A DNA stretch of 64,000 nucleotides from Undaria pinnatifida (Eukaryota > Sar > Phaeophyceae > Laminariales > Alariaceae): the NCBI GenBank assembly GCA_012845835.1, contig JABAKD010000013.1:13260348-13324347 (forward strand), in the 5' to 3' direction. Numbering within the stretch: the stretch's first letter is position 1; each line of letters begins with the position of its first letter. A program made the position numbers and the translations under genes. The notes under the pieces are model-generated. The model searched no databases and was not told the origin of the DNA. It worked only from the letters and a program-made list of their open reading frames with translations. Of this stretch, positions 57,101 through 64,000 are shown in pieces.

Positions 57101-59543
57101 GCCAGGCAAAATGTTGCTGCACGTTATGTATAGGAATGTTAATATTGTCCATATAGTCGTGGTCCCCTTTACAAGGCGAGCACCGCTTAAAGGCGACCTA
57201 AAATGGCTTGGTACAACTACGGTAGAAGCGCATATAAGGTGAGTCGCCGTGTATGGGTCATCCCTCCCTCCTTGTCCCTTCCTTCCCCCGGTCTACCTCA
57301 CTCCCTCTCCCCTCCGCAACAGCAACAACAGCAACCGCAACAACAGCAGCAGCAAAGGCAGCAGCAACAGCAACAGCAGCAGCAGCAGCAACAGCAACAA
57401 CAACGGCAACAACAACGGCAACAACACCAACACCAGCACCAGCACCAACACCAACACCAACACCACCAACACCAAGAACAACACCAACACCACCAACACC
57501 ACCAACACCACCAACACCACCACCACCACAACCATCAACACCACCCACACCAACAACAGTAGCTAGCTACCGTCCATTCTACCAACGCATAAAACTTGAC
57601 CACATGTACAAAAATCCTGCTGCGCGAGTTCCCAGCGACCGCTACACTACCTTCATTATCGTTTTTTTTATCGACAGAATATCAGCTGAGCGAGAGCGAC
57701 ACACCAGGTACTACAATATTCTTTACAAGCTTCGCCGTAATAGTGTAGAAGCGAATATCACATACCCCACCCCACCCCACCCCACCCCCCTCCACCCCAT
57801 CCGAACTCACATGTACAGCTTGAGGCGTGACCGTCTCATCAAGATCAGAAGGGTCAAACACGGCCGCCTCGTCGAGAGAGTACAACAGCAATCCATCCGT
57901 CGTACAGGCTGCCCACTCTCTCCCCGTCGGGCTGAAGCGAACACAGGTAGACCTGGCTTCCTCTCGAGTAACACGGGATGACCCATCTGCACCCCGGGCT
58001 GCGCCTAAGAATGGGGAGAGGAGGGGAAGGGGGGGGGGGTGCAGAGAACAACAACAGCAAAGTCAGAAATTAATCCAAAAAACAAGCTCACACAAAAACA
58101 CATGTGATGCAAATACGCACACAAAGCACGCATCAGGTACAAGGTACAGCAGTTACAGCAGTACATGCAACAACTCTCCCAAACACGAACCACTCCCACA
58201 CACAAACGTACAAAACGACAAATCACCCCCAAACGCACAAGAAAAAGCAACCTCACAAGATAAGACACGAGCAAGTTGCACACACGAAACCCACTACAAA
58301 CCCACACACGCACGCACAAAACATAATAAAACACACTCGTACATCAAATACACGCAAATATCACAAACAAAAGCACACAGAAACGCCCAACACAAGGCGG
58401 GATTCATCACCCACCCGGCAGTTAATCTCCAGCGCGGTCCCTCTCCCCGCCAAAGTCAGACGCTTCCAGCATGTCTACAGACCCCGCTCCGGAACATTAC
58501 AAACGAAAAAACGTTCAAACAAACACATAAAACAGACACAACCAACTCGCACACAAAACAGTAACAAACACATAACCAAGCAATATCAAATGCACACAAC
58601 ACACATCTAAACAAGTACGTGTGCAGAAATACACAACACAAACAAGACGGATATCGCCCCCCCCCACCACCCGGGTAGCTCGTCTCCAGCGAGATCCCTG
58701 TCCTCGTTTTGCTATCAGACGCCTGCAGCATGTCTAGAGACCCCGCTCTCAAACATTGTACACACACAAAAACACACGCGAAACACACACAAAAAACACG
58801 TAACACACACAAACACACGCAGAAGACGGAATTACAACACTAACCCTAGCCCACCTGGCAGCTTATCTCCGGCGCGATCCCTGTCCCCGTCGCTGTCAGA
58901 CGCCTCCAGCATGTCTAGAGACCCCGCCTCACTGAGTCTCTTGTTGTGCAGCTCGTCCAGCACTCCATCCAGAGACCGGTTGTGAGATATCTGGATTGTA
59001 TTATTGTCGATGGAATAAAATGGGCAACATGAGAGTCATGCTATACTAGAAGAGATCCGCCAGATGGATGGTACCCAATATTGAGGAAAGTTTCTTTCTT
59101 TTTATATTCTCAATTGTACACGATTAATGCTTCATTTTATTTTATTTCATTTTTTGGTCGCGTTTTTTCGTGCTTTCTCTCAACTGATGCGAACAACATT
59201 ATTACTGCGAACACCCGCCCCCCGATCGACACATCCACAACCCTCTTCCCACGAACTCCTACTAGTTCAAGACATTCGTTTATTCCCACCGTCGAAGCAG
59301 ACGGCATCAAAGGAAGAGAGAAAACGCTATCCCGTGCTGTACAGCAGCACACACGAAACAGAAGTGGCATATATACCTGGAACTTCTTTACGAGGATCTG
59401 CTGGGAGCACTCGTAAATGCAGACGAACTTGCTCTGCCCCGCGGCCACAACGCAGGTGCCGTCCGCCGTGTAGTCCACGCTCGTGAAATACTTGCCATGG
59501 TTGGAGTTAGACGCGGTCACCAAGTCGTGCGCGCGTCGTCCCC
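48978..59543 (-). CDS. PWP2: PWP2 / UTP1 homologue, C-terminal six exons
   Basis: Periodic tryptophan protein 2, a WD40 protein of the UTP-B module of the small-subunit processome (nucleolus; 18S rRNA maturation). Exons on the minus strand: 59377-59543, 58855-58990, 57811-58004, 55659-55831, 54826-55000, 48978-49166. Intron phases join perfectly (0, 1, 0, 2, 0), giving 343 residues to a TAG stop. In order: HGKYFTSVDYTADGTCVVAAG...KFVCIYE (a late beta-propeller blade); ISHNRSLDGVLDELH; CVRFSPTGREWAACTTDGLL (last blade) and LYSLDEAAVFDPSDLDETVTP; the Utp12-type helical domain (AKAVLMSLHLNE, VHSPRLEFHLTWSLAAL, LTSQQSDLFKLC, NQYTLDFLGE); and a Ser/Thr/Gly/Asn-rich tail ending FWKR. The upstream WD40 repeats (about 500 residues in the family) are not seen and probably lie beyond the right edge. 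Introns of 310-5660 bp are full of repeats. Confidence 0.88.
49310..49440 (+). repeat. Repeat R2 fragment
   Basis: ATTTATTATCGTACTAATCTCGCGCTCCCTCC, GATCCGGGGTCACATAGCGG and TTATCGCGAGAATA match the R2 blocks. Confidence 0.6.
49686..50210 (+). pseudogene. Degenerate DDE-type transposase fragment (PIF/Harbinger-like N-terminal part)
   Basis: Two overlapping plus frames. One gives EAWHDFWFRAEERKLL; the next gives LRRVVLRNNRSTFHGETALRLPFRRM. The pattern F-x-FR...L, ...N..T..GE-AL...LRR resembles the helix-turn-helix region upstream of DDE_Tnp_4 catalytic domains. The catalytic part is not present. The family call is from pattern recognition only. Confidence 0.4.
50050..50089. repeat. Perfect 17-bp inverted repeat (hairpin)
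   Basis: GGTTTAGGGCAGAGGAG, six-base loop CGGAAA, then the exact complement CTCCTCTGCCCTAAACC. It lies inside the transposase relic. Confidence 0.85.
50575..50635 (+). repeat. Repeat R2 fragment
   Basis: AATAACTCGGCATTTTCTTCCCTCGTCGACCCGCGTCGAA matches the R2 3' end. Confidence 0.5.
50650..50861 (-). repeat. Repeat R5 head, copy 5 (reversed)
   Basis: CATCACCCTGTTGACCCTG, CCGACCTATATATCCTTGATGAGGAC, GAGTTTCGACAAAATCTTCGATC and ACAGCTGGACTGTATTTTTA are the complement of the R5 blocks. Confidence 0.75.
50905..51103 (+). repeat. Repeat R4, copy 5, with a long (AAC)n tail
   Basis: CCCCAGGGGTATTCATCC, CTCCAGGTTGACTGCAGCC, TGTGACCACGGACTTGACTACGCGAG then about 36 AAC units with two AAACAAAAAC interruptions. 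The Asn- or Thr-rich frames across it are microsatellite artefacts. Confidence 0.8.
51480..51625. repeat. Tandem repeat, 57-bp unit
   Basis: GCAGCATCCACGCCGGCCGAATCAACCTATAGTCTCCACAAGCC repeated about two and a half times. Confidence 0.75.
51802..52000 (-). mobile_element. tRNA-derived SINE (R3), 5'-truncated copy 5
   Basis: Same truncated structure as the copies at 34556 and 47296, with an A-rich tail on the element strand (TTTTTTTGCACAC on the plus strand). Lies in the PWP2 last intron. Confidence 0.75.
52375..52469 (-). CDS. Candidate signal-peptide exon nested in the PWP2 intron
   Basis: From ATG at 52469 leftward: MKKAIAGVLVVLAMFLTPG followed by AAVAGLHESTCP, a textbook secretory signal with a probable cut after AVA. 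The donor GTGCTT at 52374-52369 is weak. The frame is also open upstream to an ATG at 52574. No following exon was found, so this may be a first exon, a relic or chance. Confidence 0.35.
52600..54825. other. No gene seen within the intron
   Basis: A GC palindrome GCGGGCGGCTGACGCCGCCCGC lies at about 52981-53002, and CACCGCACGGCTCCG-type repeats at 53360-53405. A GAGCGAGATAG word at 54064 recurs at 56725 and 57018. Confidence 0.4.
54826..55000 (-). CDS. PWP2: PWP2 exon (Utp12-domain core)
   Basis: Acceptor GCCGTTGCAG at 55001-55010; one base completes an Arg codon. It then reads LVHSPRLEFHLTWSLAALQT, HGSYIRGL, VMRTLQRALTSQQSDLFKLC. The HLEFxLxWxxxLLxxHG signature of PWP2 is clear. Confidence 0.85.
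55001..55658 (-). other. PWP2 intron with a 52-bp tandem repeat
   Basis: GGGATGCGTGGTCAATGGTCAAATGACTAAGGC occurs three times (about 55434, 55487 and, diverged, 55571). Confidence 0.7.
55659..55831 (-). CDS. PWP2: PWP2 exon (start of the Utp12 domain)
   Basis: Acceptor AAATCTCAG at 55832-55840, donor GTGGGA at 55653-55658. Reads AAMGRKEWAKAVLMSLHLNE, RELREAAVDAVPLAEVTL, YALRLLGVLAD; ends in phase 2. Confidence 0.85.
55832..57810 (-). other. PWP2 intron with tandem duplications and a CAN array
   Basis: A 68-bp duplication (AAACTTGAAATATTAAACATATCGA) at 55870 and 55938. A roughly 305-bp duplication (56520-56750 versus 56825-57045, both ending GAGCGAGATAGC). Telomere-like CCCTAACC at 56382-56402. 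The CAN array is listed separately. Confidence 0.7.
57317..57560 (+). repeat. CAN trinucleotide array (CAG/CAA to CAC/CAA)
   Basis: About 80 triplets keep CA in two positions while the third varies, starting CAG/CAA-rich and ending CAC-rich, with rare CGG, CCG and AGG interruptions. It lies in a PWP2 intron on the opposite strand. The Gln/His-rich frame across it starts at an ATG (57203) but also contains a good donor (GTGAGT at 57239), so coding is doubtful. Confidence 0.8.
57811..58004 (-). CDS. PWP2: PWP2 exon (last WD40 blade)
   Basis: Acceptor CATTCTTAG at 58005-58013, donor GTGAGT at 57805-57810. Reads CVRFSPTGREWAACTTDGLL then LYSLDEAAVFDPSDLDETVT. The FDPxxLDxxVTP motif that links propeller and helical domain is diagnostic. 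Confidence 0.88.
58420..58495 (-). pseudogene. Duplicated PWP2 exon fragment, distal copy
   Basis: Minus strand matches the 3' half of exon 58855-58990 (GCGGGGTCTGTAGACATGCTG...CTGCCGGGTGGG). The frame has a stop (GAGATTAAC in place of GAGATAAGC). The donor position is kept as GGGTGG. Confidence 0.7.
58665..58745 (-). pseudogene. Duplicated PWP2 exon fragment, proximal copy
   Basis: Reads AGSLDMLQASDSKTRTG against AGSLDMLEASDSDGDRDR of the real exon; it is open across the fragment and ends at a GGGTGG donor-like site. Confidence 0.75.
58855..58990 (-). CDS. PWP2: PWP2 exon (inter-blade insertion)
   Basis: Acceptor ACAATCCAG at 58991-58999, donor GTGGGC at 58849-58854. Reads ISHNRSLDGVLDELHNKR, LSEAGSLDMLEASDSDGDRD, ending LPG in phase 1. 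The NxSLDGxxxxL motif matches the family. Confidence 0.85.
59377..59543 (-). CDS. PWP2: PWP2 exon (late WD40 blade), most 5' exon seen
   Basis: Acceptor GATTGGACAG at 59544-59553, donor GTATAT at 59371-59376. Two bases complete a codon, then GRRAHDLVTASNSN, HGKYFTSVDYTADGTCVVAA, GQSKFVCIYECSQQILVKKF. This matches the blade preceding the NxSLDG region in PWP2. Confidence 0.88.
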
Positions 59544-59929
59544 CTGTCCAATCACAGCGGCAGGAGAAGGAGTGAGTACGACGGGTACAGAGAAAAACAG
59601 CCAGGTACATATACCAGGTATCATAGCCCTAAACTGCAAGGGAGTACGTCTTTAGTACCTGGTACATAGTCGCTATCGAGGCACTCTGCTACGTAGAGCA
59701 CCCACTTAACGTTCTACCAACTCGCACCTACCTCCCCCCGCTCCCCCACTCCGTCCACGCCGCCTCCCCTCTCCCACCCCCCAAGCACACATTAGATCCA
59801 GATTGGGCACCTTTCCTCGCCCGTACAAATCACATGCCAAGGATGCAGCTACCAAAGGTGCTGACATGATAACACGGTATTTTACAGCAGCGGGGCCCAC
59901 TGCTACCAAGTACTAATTTTTGACGCGGT

Positions 59930-59980
59930 TAGAGCTAGACGCGGTCACCAGGTTGTGCTCGCGCCGGCCCCATGAAGAGA
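59930..59980 (-). pseudogene. Duplicate of the start of the 59377-59543 exon, 430 bp upstream
   Basis: Minus strand GGSCGGCGCGAGCACAACCTGGTGACCGCGTCTAGCTCTAACC gives GRREHNLVTASSSN against GRRAHDLVTASNSN. The match stops after about 45 bp and no AG acceptor directly precedes it. Confidence 0.7.
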
Positions 59981-60424
59981 ACAGATTTCCAGGGATGAGA
60001 ACGGCGGTCGCGCAAAACAAATCACCTTACCCGGTAAGCTGCAGCAGTGCTGCAAATATTTACTATCTCAACGACCAACGTTGCCCTAGAGCACATATGG
60101 GACAGGTCACGAACTACCGGAGATCGTCTACAGTAGGTATTGCACTGGCTGTTAGGAGTCGTCGTACAAGAGCCGTAATCTACAGATCACACCAGGCAGA
60201 CCCGTGCGCAAGAGCCGCGCTAAGATGATCTATTAATGGGTCGTGCCGGTCACATATATAACCCCCGCCCCTCCCCGCTATGCCTGGTCGGTGAAAACCC
60301 GGCGTGCTCCGTTCCGGCATTGTAGGACTGCGAGGGTCGATGGTCTCAAGTAAGACTACGGCTGTGCATGAATGAGTACACCCCTCCCCCCCCGTCTCCC
60401 CTCATTTCTCTCAATATATATGAG

Positions 60425-60590
60425 CAGTTGGTGCATTCCACAGCCGTCACATTTTGTCCCCCTCAAACCGGATTTCATAGTGTCTGTGCGCAGGTGTGAC
60501 TGAAGACTGAACGCCTTGGTATCACCCTGTTGACCCTGGGACAAGCTAGCACTAAGGGGAGTCGCCGACCAATACTGTCTTCATACTCCC
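60425..60590 (-). repeat. Repeat R5 head, copy 6 (reversed, partial)
   Basis: CACAGCCGTCACATTTTGTCCCCCTC, ATCACCCTGTTGACCCTGGG and GGGGAGTCGCCGACC are the complement of R5 blocks. Confidence 0.7.
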
Positions 60591-60602
60591 GATGTATGCC
60601 AA

Positions 60603-61150
60603 AACCCGCCATTATAGTGGAGAAAAACAAAAAACAGAATAACAAGACCACCCTCAGGTAGAGACAACTTACCTACGCATTGAACCACAATGCTCTAGGT
60701 GGGGAATTTTTAGCTAGATCCAACATAATATCTATTTTATTAATTTATTACTGTAGTTTCCGCTATCTATCATATGTATGGCGGATGGTTTGTGGTGTGA
60801 CCCACCACAAACCATCCGCCATACATATGATAAAACAGTATAGTGGAAACTATAGTAATAAATTTATAAAATAGATACTATGTTGGATCTAGCTCAAAAT
60901 TCCCCACCCACAGCAAAACACCAACACCAACCATTATAGCGGAGAAAAACAAAACATATTAAACACTGCATGCACAAAAAATAAAAAATAAACACACAAT
61001 AACAGGACCCCTCCCATTCAGTGAAAACACCCACCCACATAGTATACTTATTACAAGTACCAACAATGCAGCTTGCAAAAATGAGTATCGACCCTGAATT
61101 CGTCGAACTCACAGCTGACGTCCTTAGAATAACGTTACGAAATATCCTTC
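60603..61150 (+). mobile_element. Foldback element, copy A (palindrome plus unique flank)
   Basis: A near-perfect palindrome with arms of about 100 bp (60699-60797 and 60803-60908) around the 5-bp spacer TGACC. The sequence right of it (60909-61135) matches the other copy at 33780-34010. The left flank (60603-60670) is a direct, partial repeat of 60930-61040. Confidence 0.8.
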
Positions 61151-62339
61151 ATGAAAAAAACATGCGTACCCCCCCCAACACGCGGTCGGAGTACCCCACA
61201 CAGCTTGGAAACGTGACTTTTCGACGAAGTCCCGGATCTCACACCAAGCTCTAGCGTGTTCTTAATTATTTATTAAAACAAAACAAAACCAACAAAACAG
61301 GGATAAATATCTGCCCTGAATTAACTAGGCTCTGCCGCGCGTGTCGATCCCGTCATTCGCTGGAGTGTTCTGTACCCTTTTTTCCCCGTCTTCCGTTCTT
61401 CGTATGGGGTTTCCGCTGTAACATTTCCCCTCAGGCTTCGTAGCCTCGCAGGGTAGAGGTGTGAGAGTAGGTTGTGAAGAGTCGCATGCTTCGAGTCATG
61501 TTCTAGACCGTGGAACCGGTCCTTCCCTGAATCTTCCATATTTCTGCATATATGCGGCTCATCAGGGTGGGCTAGTGTTATGGTATTCTACTGGGAGCCT
61601 AACACGGCGTAGGATACGTGATACGGCTGGGTATAAAAAGGTTTCACATGGGTTCGAAGGTGTGTGCGTAATGGAAAAAGGGGATGATGTTTTTGCCTCG
61701 CGGAATGGCACGCTATTCGGTTCTTCCGTGGCCTGTGTGGAACTACTGTAATACAAGAGCTTATCTAGTACAAGTGAGTGACGAACGTGGAACCTGCCTA
61801 GTAGAGAAACCTGCAAAGGGTGGCCTGTGCCTGTAACAGCCCCTTAATCTTATTATAGCTACATAATTGAGAGCTTATCTGTCAGACAACGTGTAAAATA
61901 CTACAGTAGTAGCACTCACATAATACTGTTGCAACTATCGATATCTCAGCTATTACAGGGGACCATGCCATAGAAATCAGAGGCCGCACAAAAAATCGAG
62001 TAGCCAAAATCGGTCAACCCGGCGGAAACGTGGCCATCCTCGGGTGGTGGCCGGCATTGACCAATCAGATGGCGTCCTAGGGTCATTGCGGTCACCGAAT
62101 TAAAAAGTTACCCGATTTCGGCCACAAGGGCACCGGGTATACCCGATTTTGGCCAAGGGTTCAAAACAAACTATGCATGAACTCCGGTGTTTGTGCCAAC
62201 CATATTTGGCCCTATATACTATGCTCCCCCGTAATATTACCGTTGCCGCCTGCCACGACAGGGGTATCCCAACACGGGTGGACGAGACCCCCCCCCCCCC
62301 CCCCGCTGTCGTCGACAAAGCAGTAGGGAGGTATTGATA
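61151..62339. other. No gene seen
   Basis: Contains an open minus-strand frame (61539-61321; LYPARLRSLRGNVTAE) that looks protein-like but has no partner or recognised family. Also CCCGATTTTGGCC repeats (62110-62155) and poly-C 62290-62304. Confidence 0.4.
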
Positions 62340-62565
62340 GGCAAAAGGCCTACCTTGCGAGCACCTTTTCGAACGTCAAATATCACAAAAACGTGCGGAT
62401 TTGGTTGCCCGCGTTCCGAAGGCTTGGCGTGTTTTTTTCGGCGCTCGAAAAGGTGCGCTTCCGAGGAAAGACCGCCGTCAGAAATTTGCCGACCTTTTTT
62501 CTGTGGAATATTGCGTCATACATAGCTGACTTACCAAACGGTGCTCAGAAGGTCTGCCTTTTGCC
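62340..62565. mobile_element. Short TIR transposon (MITE), 226 bp
   Basis: Left end GGCAAAAGGCCTACCTTGCG-AGCACC, right end the complement GGCAAAAGGCAGACCTTCTG-AGCACC: 26-bp inverted repeats with about five differences. No transposase and no clear target duplication. Confidence 0.65.
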
Positions 62566-62569
62566 CACC

Positions 62570-62602
62570 TTGTTGTTGTTCTCACATTAACTTGCATAAC
62601 CT
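62570..62602 (-). repeat. Repeat R4, copy 6 (tail end only)
   Basis: TTGTTGTTGTTCTCACATTAACTTGCATAACC is the R4 tail and last 20 bases. It directly abuts the MITE at 62340-62565. Confidence 0.6.
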
Positions 62603-63590
62603 TCTACTAGCTCGACGAAAGGGGGGGGGGGGGGTCCGTCCGGTCCACCAGCGAAGTAGCACCTTCGGGTAAAAAAACGCTAGCGTATTTGCGATACCAC
62701 CAACTTCGGTTGGGTAGGAGTTAGGTGGGAAAAATATACCAGTCCGACAATACACATACGCTCGATATGAGCATATGCTTGAAAAAAAAATGCAAAACCC
62801 GAGGTTTAAGGGAGGGGATGATACATGATCATCCCCGGGTCAACCAATGGATGCTTCAATCGTTCGGTTTATCTGCATGGGGATACAATTTTATAAAAAG
62901 TTGAAAAAAGCCATCTGTGAGTACGACCGATTGAATGGTTGAAACTCAACTTTGCAAGCTGCGTGGTACATTAGACCTGTGTTTCATTTATATGGGGATA
63001 CGATTATCAATTATCAACCGAGTCTTGGGTTTTAGGATAGCAGTACCGCATGGCCTCAATTCGATATCGAGCTAATAGTAGTTGCTGTTTTCCATATCGA
63101 GCTTGTATTTAGAGTCGGACTGGTATTATCAATGGCAGTAGTATTGAATCCGTCGAAAGTCACCAGCCAAGGCCAACCCAACCCACGAAAAATCAGCGAA
63201 AAATACCAAGCTTAAGAAACGGGCTTTCCCATCGTTTTTTTGTTGTTGCCTTAACCCCACTTTTTCGTGGAATGGTTTAGCCTCGGGGTTACTACAGCAT
63301 TCGTCGGTTTCAGCACAATTACAGTGGGTACTCCGATCCAAAGGCGCCCCGTGACAAGCCGAAACAAGCACTCTCAACTGCACATTGCTCTTATCTGTAG
63401 TGAGAAATGCATGGTACCTGGTAGCTGTTAGCATGGGCGAAACACGCCGATTTGACCGCTCTCAAAAGACCCGAAAGCTCATATCCTGGGTGCTCCGAAA
63501 TCGGGATACCCACTCTGAATTATATTTCTTCCAACCTCAACAAAGTTTGGACATCGCAAACACCCTATTGTACGTACAGTAGGGGTTCCC
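62603..63590. other. No gene seen
   Basis: A poly-G run at 62621-62633 and a GGGATGAT..ATCATCCC hairpin near 62813-62840. No supported gene. Confidence 0.4.
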
Positions 63591-63715
63591 CAATAAGGCG
63601 GTATCCCGATATAAGGCAGTAGTCCGATATAAGGCGGTCAAAATCGCATGGCGCTACTGGTGAAGCGCGCTCAGAACCTGGAAGGAATAAGGCGGCTTCC
63701 TCTATAAGGCGGTTT
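63590..63715. repeat. Cluster of ATAAGGCGG motifs
   Basis: Five direct copies of ATAAGGCGG/ATAAGGCAG within 125 bp; the same word ends the MITE at 38321-38602. Confidence 0.6.
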
Positions 63716-63861
63716 TATTGCTCTCTATACCACACCTCCGCATTACGGTATTGATAGTAGCTGCTGTGTGGTAGTAATCTTCTTTTTCTGTTGCTTCGTC
63801 GTTTTTTCGCGATATGACATCAGGGAAAAAAGACAAAATAATCTGCGAGCTAAATAAAAAG

Positions 63862-64000
63862 TAGGGTAATTACTTTGTGGTTACCACCCCTGTTTACGTT
63901 GGTCCCACCCGGGTAGAGACCCGGGTACCCTTTCATAGTAGGGTAATTACTCTGTGGTTACCACCCCTGTTTACGTTGGTTGCACCCGGGTAGAAACCCG
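63862..64000. repeat. Direct repeat at the window edge, 78-bp unit
   Basis: GTAGGGTAATTACT.TGTGGTTACC, CCCTGTTTACGTTGG and CACCCGGGTAGA.ACCCG occur at 63862-63937 and again from 63939 to the edge. Each unit has a CCCGGGTAGAGACCCGGG hairpin. Confidence 0.8.

Larger units (their letters stand above)
58005..58854 (-). other. PWP2 intron carrying two exon-fragment duplicates; CA-rich
   Basis: A long CA/A-rich stretch separates copies of the neighbouring exon's 3' half at 58420-58495 and 58665-58745 (listed separately). Confidence 0.7.

Noticed and set aside
61321-61539. 72-residue minus-strand frame with a plausible helical stretch
   Set aside because: No partner exon or recognised family; could be a transposon remnant but nothing decides it.
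1-64000. CRISPR arrays, operons or ribosome-binding sites
   Set aside because: Tandem repeats here have no uniform spacers, and genes have spliceosomal introns; the DNA is eukaryotic.

Overview
This window is nuclear DNA of a eukaryote. It holds split genes with GT-AG introns of 0.3 to 9 kb, TTAGGG-type interstitial telomere repeats, a tRNA-derived SINE, a Ty1/copia retrotransposon, a non-LTR retrotransposon and many small DNA-transposon relics. My impression is a stramenopile alga, possibly a brown alga, but that rests on general character and no marker gene here proves it.

Layout. 1-10.4 kb: no credible gene; a minisatellite (2.09-3.24 kb), a full-length SINE (3.8 kb) and a 4.5-kb macro-repeat full of poly-G runs (5.26-9.76 kb). 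10.45-24.25 kb: one degenerate copia element on the minus strand, bounded by a perfect 5-bp target duplication (AGCTC). A 6.7-kb non-LTR element on the plus strand sits inside its 3' LTR. The copia element itself interrupts an older dispersed repeat, so the nest is three deep. 24.3-28.1 kb: repeats and tiny TTAA-flanked elements. 28.1-28.8 kb: two exons of an unidentified minus-strand gene. 29.43 kb: a signal-peptide exon on the plus strand. 30-38.9 kb: SINEs, a foldback element split by a MITE, and other repeats. 38.9-41.0 kb: three phase-0 exons of a small cysteine-rich plus-strand gene, possibly the continuation of the 29.43-kb exon. 41-49 kb: repeats, including a clean SINE insertion with an empty-site paralogue. 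48.98-59.54 kb: six exons on the minus strand giving the C-terminal 343 residues of PWP2/UTP1, a WD40 protein of the small-subunit processome; its 5' exons lie to the right, unrecognised or outside. 59.6-64 kb: foldback element, MITEs and tandem repeats.

How it fits together. The only gene with a firm function is PWP2 (ribosome biogenesis). Introns are long and packed with mobile DNA, and several hold tandem duplicates of exon pieces (PWP2 and the cysteine-rich gene). The most unusual item is the non-LTR element: upstream of its reverse transcriptase it carries RING-type zinc fingers alternating with a duplicated, unrecognised domain, and it ends in a zinc knuckle plus a restriction-like-endonuclease-type region. 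This copy is dead, with a telomere-repeat patch next to the RT catalytic motif.
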